Shown here: positions 60,801 to 64,000 of the stretch, one piece after another | Position numbering within the stretch: the first letter of the stretch is position 1 | How the letters are laid out: every line of letters begins with the position of its first letter | Origin: Porpolomopsis calyptriformis | Lineage: Eukaryota > Basidiomycota > Agaricomycetes > Agaricales > Hygrophoraceae | Reading direction: 5' to 3' | NCBI GenBank assembly: GCA_951640195.1 | Contig: OX621166.1 | Coordinates: 1,976,501 to 2,040,500 of the forward strand | Length of the DNA stretch: 64,000 nucleotides | The notes under the pieces: model-generated | What the model was told of the DNA's origin: nothing | Database searches by the model: none | What the model saw: the letters and a program-made list of their open reading frames with translations, nothing else | Made by a program: the position numbers and the translations under genes

Positions 60801-63001
60801 CTGGACCTTGGCTTACATGAGATCTCCACCGGTTTCGTGACGAGGGCAGAGGGATCTTTCGTGGACTGCGTTCGTTCGGCAACACAAGCAATCGACGCCA
60901 GTCCCGGTTTTCGCGGAATCGCTTGGAAGACCGCAGGGGACGCGATCTTTCACCTATCCAAATATCCCTCATTCTTTGATGAGGAAAATGTCCGCGCAGC
61001 GCTCTCCAAAGTTGCGTTTCTGATTTCAGTGCTTGATGAACGTCTTTCAGGAATCGTAGAACTGGCTCCTCTGCAGAATATGAGATCTGTCGATGGGCTC
61101 AAAGCCCTCGAGATCGCCATCGTGGCCTATGATTATCGCATCTCTCTCGTCTCGTCTGAAAATTCACCCAGTGGAAGCGCTTGGTTCGATCTTGGGATCG
61201 CTCTCCACTATTGGAGCAGGAAAACTTCTGAAGAAGAAGGCAAAGAAAAGGCTGATAAGCAAGCCATATTCTGCGCCACAGAAGCTCTCCGCGAGGATCC
61301 TGGTAACGAAATATACTGGGACGCCTTGGGTAGCATGTACTTCGTCGCACAGCCGAAGACGGCACAACACGCTTATATCAGGGCATTAGAGATTAATTCT
61401 AAGGTGAGTGCAATAACCATGACGCGGTCGTGGACGCGTTGATAACCTTGGTGCGAAAGAACGTCGCGACATGGACAAATCTCGGCTTACTTTATTTCCA
61501 CCATGGTGACTTTGATCTCGCCAACCAAGCCCTTCACAGAGCGCAGATCGTAGATCCCGATTATGCACTAGCCTGGGTAGGGCAAGGCCTGGTGGCCGCC
61601 GCTTGTGGCCAGGAGGTGGATGCCAAAGCATTATTTGAGTATGCTGTGGGTCTCCCCACTGACGCGGTAAGGTATTCGTTCCTCGATCAAGGGACAGCAT
61701 TAACCGAAAGTTTTTTTATTATATAGCCAGAAGCTGATTTGGAATTCGCATCACGGGTTTTCTCCGGACTGAAGGATACGGGACTTGATCCTCGTCTTTC
61801 TACCGACGCGCTCTTCCCGGCATTCTTTGTGCTGGATCGTTATTGCCAACGGCGACCGCGCGACGCGGCTGCCTTGCATCTCTTCGGTCTGGTCAGCGAA
61901 CGGATCGGCCAAGTGGAACTCGGCATGGAACGCATGAGTCTCGCTATTTCTGTTTTAGAGGCCGAGTACGAGGAGACAGAGGATCCGGTAGTGGAGCGAC
62001 AGTTTACTATCGCGACCTCCAACCTGGGACGTTTGAAGCTGTCTCTCCGCGACTACGAGGGCGCTATAGAGTCGTTCGAAAGTGTGCAGGGACTCTTGGC
62101 GGAGGAGGACGAGGAGCCGACGACGAGGGTTCTGCGCGCTCATGCCCAGTTCGGTTCTGGCCTGGCCCATTTCAAGTCAGGTAAATTGGAGTCTGCGTTG
62201 GCCATGTTCGAGGGTGCACTGGAGACTGCGGGCGATAACCTGTTTATCAAAGGCCAGGTCATCGTCCTCCTCGCCCAGACGTTGTGGGCTATTGGCACTG
62301 ACGAATTTCGGGAAAGCGCAAAGGAGCAATTATTAGCATGGTCGGTCTCGGCCATCCTTTTTGCTTATTTATTGACTAATTGAACGATGGCAGTATCGGT
62401 CCTGACCCTGATAACCTCGCGGCGATCAATGCGTTGGCCGGGATGGGAATTCTGACGGAAGACGATAAGCTCGTCGACGCCGCCCTTTCAGAGATTCTCT
62501 CCTTGCCTATCGAACGACGGCACGCGCTTGATCCCAGCAGGGACATCGACTACTTGTTAATCCAGCATCATCTTGGCCAGGCAAGTAACAAAAAAAAAAA
62601 AAAGAACCCCCTCTTGGGTGATTTGACACTCCTTTATTTCATAGATGGATGCCGCGAAAGGCTTTTCGATCGCGCAGGAAGCCGTTCACGCTGAACCCGC
62701 CCGACCCGAAATCCGACGCCAACTAGCCGCCTTGTCGATTCAAAGGGGCGAATACAGCTCGGCACTCGCCCTGCTCGCTCAGCCGTCGTCGTCCGCGGCG
62801 GCGGAAGAAGGCTTGAACGGCATCAGCGAGTCATTGCGTCTCCAGGCTGTCGCGGGCTCGCTTTTGGGGGAGGAGGGGTCGAATGCTTCCGGTTTGCAGA
62901 TGGCTGTTCGGCAAGCGCAAAGGTCGGTTAGGCTGTCCCCGTGGGATACTCGCAGCTGGGAGACTCTAGCTTTTGTCCGAACAAAAGATGTTCGGACATG
63001 A
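57883..63001 (+). CDS. SKI3: Ski complex TPR subunit SKI3
   Basis: Fifteen exons: 57883-58001, 58059-58227, 58285-58370, 58422-58497, 58551-58835, 58883-59135, 59180-59364, 59415-59572, 59625-60025, 60075-60442, 60498-61403, 61460-61666, 61727-62340, 62394-62580, 62645-63001; 1456 residues, near the yeast length of 1432. The scaffold of the cytoplasmic Ski complex, it binds Ski2 and Ski8 and feeds RNA to the exosome. The N-terminus (MSFVKTKLKAARDALGNKDY) and successive TPR units are typical (LGEAYSKAGRHVAAMKCLVR; WTNLGLLYFHHGDFDLANQA). Introns after 59364 (TTG|GCAAGT) and 62580 (CAG|GCAAGT) use GC donors with otherwise perfect consensus. All phases close. Confidence 0.95.
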
Positions 63002-63069
63002 GTGCAAATTCTATGTTCTGTAAAAAATATTTACAGTACAAAAAATAGAAAATAATTCTACTACTACTA

Positions 63070-64000
63070 CTACCCTCCCGCTGCATTCTTGGCGACCAGG
63101 AACAAGCGTCGAGTGATGGGGCTGGTGTGATCGACGTCGTTGACGGACGTTAACCACCATTTGAGTCGAGCCGCTTGGTCTTTCTCACTCAGTCCGGCGG
63201 TGACGCTGGATAATTTTTAAGATGAGATCCGTGAAGGAAAATGCAAAGACTCACATTCCCCGCTCTTGCAAAGCTTCTGAGAGTTCAGAATGAGATAACA
63301 TGGTACCCATATTTTCGCGCGCTAGGAGCTCATCATCCCTGACGAGGAAGTTGAGGTGACGACGGATCCGCCTAGTACGTATGACGTTAAAGCCGAACGT
63401 CGAGAGGCCGAGCAGTCTATACAAGGCGGGGAAGGAGTGTCAGTTGGAGAAGTTTTTTGTTGGGGAGGGGGAGACTTGCCCACATATCGCCTGGCTGAGA
63501 GTGGGGTTAGGAAAGATAGCGGGCAGCTCCTTGGAAAGCTTGCGAAACAAGAGGCGATTGTTCTTTGCGTATGATATTTGCCGAGTCCTTTTCGTGTCTT
63601 GTATGCGGGCACGCTGGGAAGGGAGGACGCAGGTGGAGGGGAGCATGAAGGGAGCGTAAATGGCGATGAGGGGGATGACTTCTTCGAGGAGGATGACGAG
63701 GATGATGAAGGGGACAAGCCTGGAGGGGGAAATCAGATGAGTGTGTGTGGTCGATGGATGAAGCTCACTTGAGGGTGTCTTCCTTGTGAGTTTGGATCAG
63801 TCTGCTTTCCCACCTGGATATAGGTGGCCCTCCTTCTCTGATCCTCTTCCTGATCTCGGTGACACGCTTCCTGTTGGCGTTGATCATTTTCAGGCCTCTC
63901 CAGTAAAATTTCTGCGAGGGGACAATGTCTGAAAAAGTGAGTGAAAAATGGGAGAGGACGAACGATGAGCTCTTTCGCTTGATGGAGAATTCGGCGGAGA
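63070..64000 (-). CDS. LETM1-family mitochondrial inner-membrane protein (partial)
   Basis: Exons (minus): 63964 to beyond 64000, 63769-63911, 63255-63719, 63070-63205; the N-terminal part lies outside the window. Seen in order: QAKELIKFYWRGLKMINANR, the single membrane helix with its proline (LVPFIILVILLEEVIPLIAI), the family motif YAPFMLPSTCVLPSQ, then a ribosome-binding-like domain (RDDELLARENMGTMLSHSEL, SEALQERGIVTAGLSEKDQA). LETM1/Mdm38 proteins act in mitochondrial K+/H+ exchange and in contact with mitoribosomes; this shorter type resembles the LETM1-domain proteins whose role is less clear. It is convergent with SKI3, leaving 68 bp between stops. Confidence 0.88.

Overview
The window is nuclear DNA of a filamentous fungus, most likely an agaricomycete (mushroom-forming basidiomycete). 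This is inferred from many short introns (mostly 45-70 bp), a C2-NACHT-WD40 gene of the type common in mushrooms, Ty3/Gypsy chromoviruses of the Tf1/sushi type, and the overall gene content. No species is named. Exon structures were worked out by hand from splice signals and reading-frame continuity; no alignment or expression data were available. || Positions 1-27301 are a retrotransposon graveyard with a readable nesting order. An old element C (minus strand, 5' LTR at 26943-27301) sits beside a decayed TPR gene. Into C went element B2 (19582-26447, minus, target duplication GTTAG), element A2 (12555-19242, plus, target duplication CAACC) and element B1 (5' LTR at 9612-10000, minus). B1 was then split by element A1 (1427-8101, minus, target duplication TGCGT), and its remnant stops abruptly at 967. 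A, B and C are three related chromovirus families. All carry gag, a GGGTTTT slippery site directly before the gag stop, and pol. Families A and B also carry a third, coiled-coil ORF between pol and the 3' LTR. Each family has a primer-binding site complementary to its own predicted transcript start, and the pairs covary between families. Decay is almost wholly CpG to TpG/CpA. || Positions 28449-64000 are ordinary gene-rich host DNA: a Cdc1/Ted1-type metallophosphoesterase (copy A), a BSD-domain protein, the arginine-pathway carbamoyl-phosphate synthase small chain (CPA1) with a candidate arginine-attenuator-type uORF, porphobilinogen synthase (HEM2), a C2-NACHT-WD40 NLR-like gene, a 1575-residue low-complexity protein, a small complex I subunit, two tail-to-tail UDP-glucose pyrophosphorylase genes, Cdc1/Ted1-like copy B, a CDKN3/KAP-like phosphatase, SKI3, and the 3' part of a LETM1-family gene. 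|| CPA1 (arginine synthesis), HEM2 (haem), UGP (UDP-glucose for cell wall), the complex I subunit and LETM1 (mitochondria), and SKI3 (cytoplasmic RNA decay) are housekeeping genes with no common pathway. The Cdc1-like and UGP genes each occur twice in mirror-image order, which suggests an old inverted duplication. Copy A of the Cdc1-like pair has lost catalytic histidines. Four of about 81 reconstructed introns use GC instead of GT as donor.
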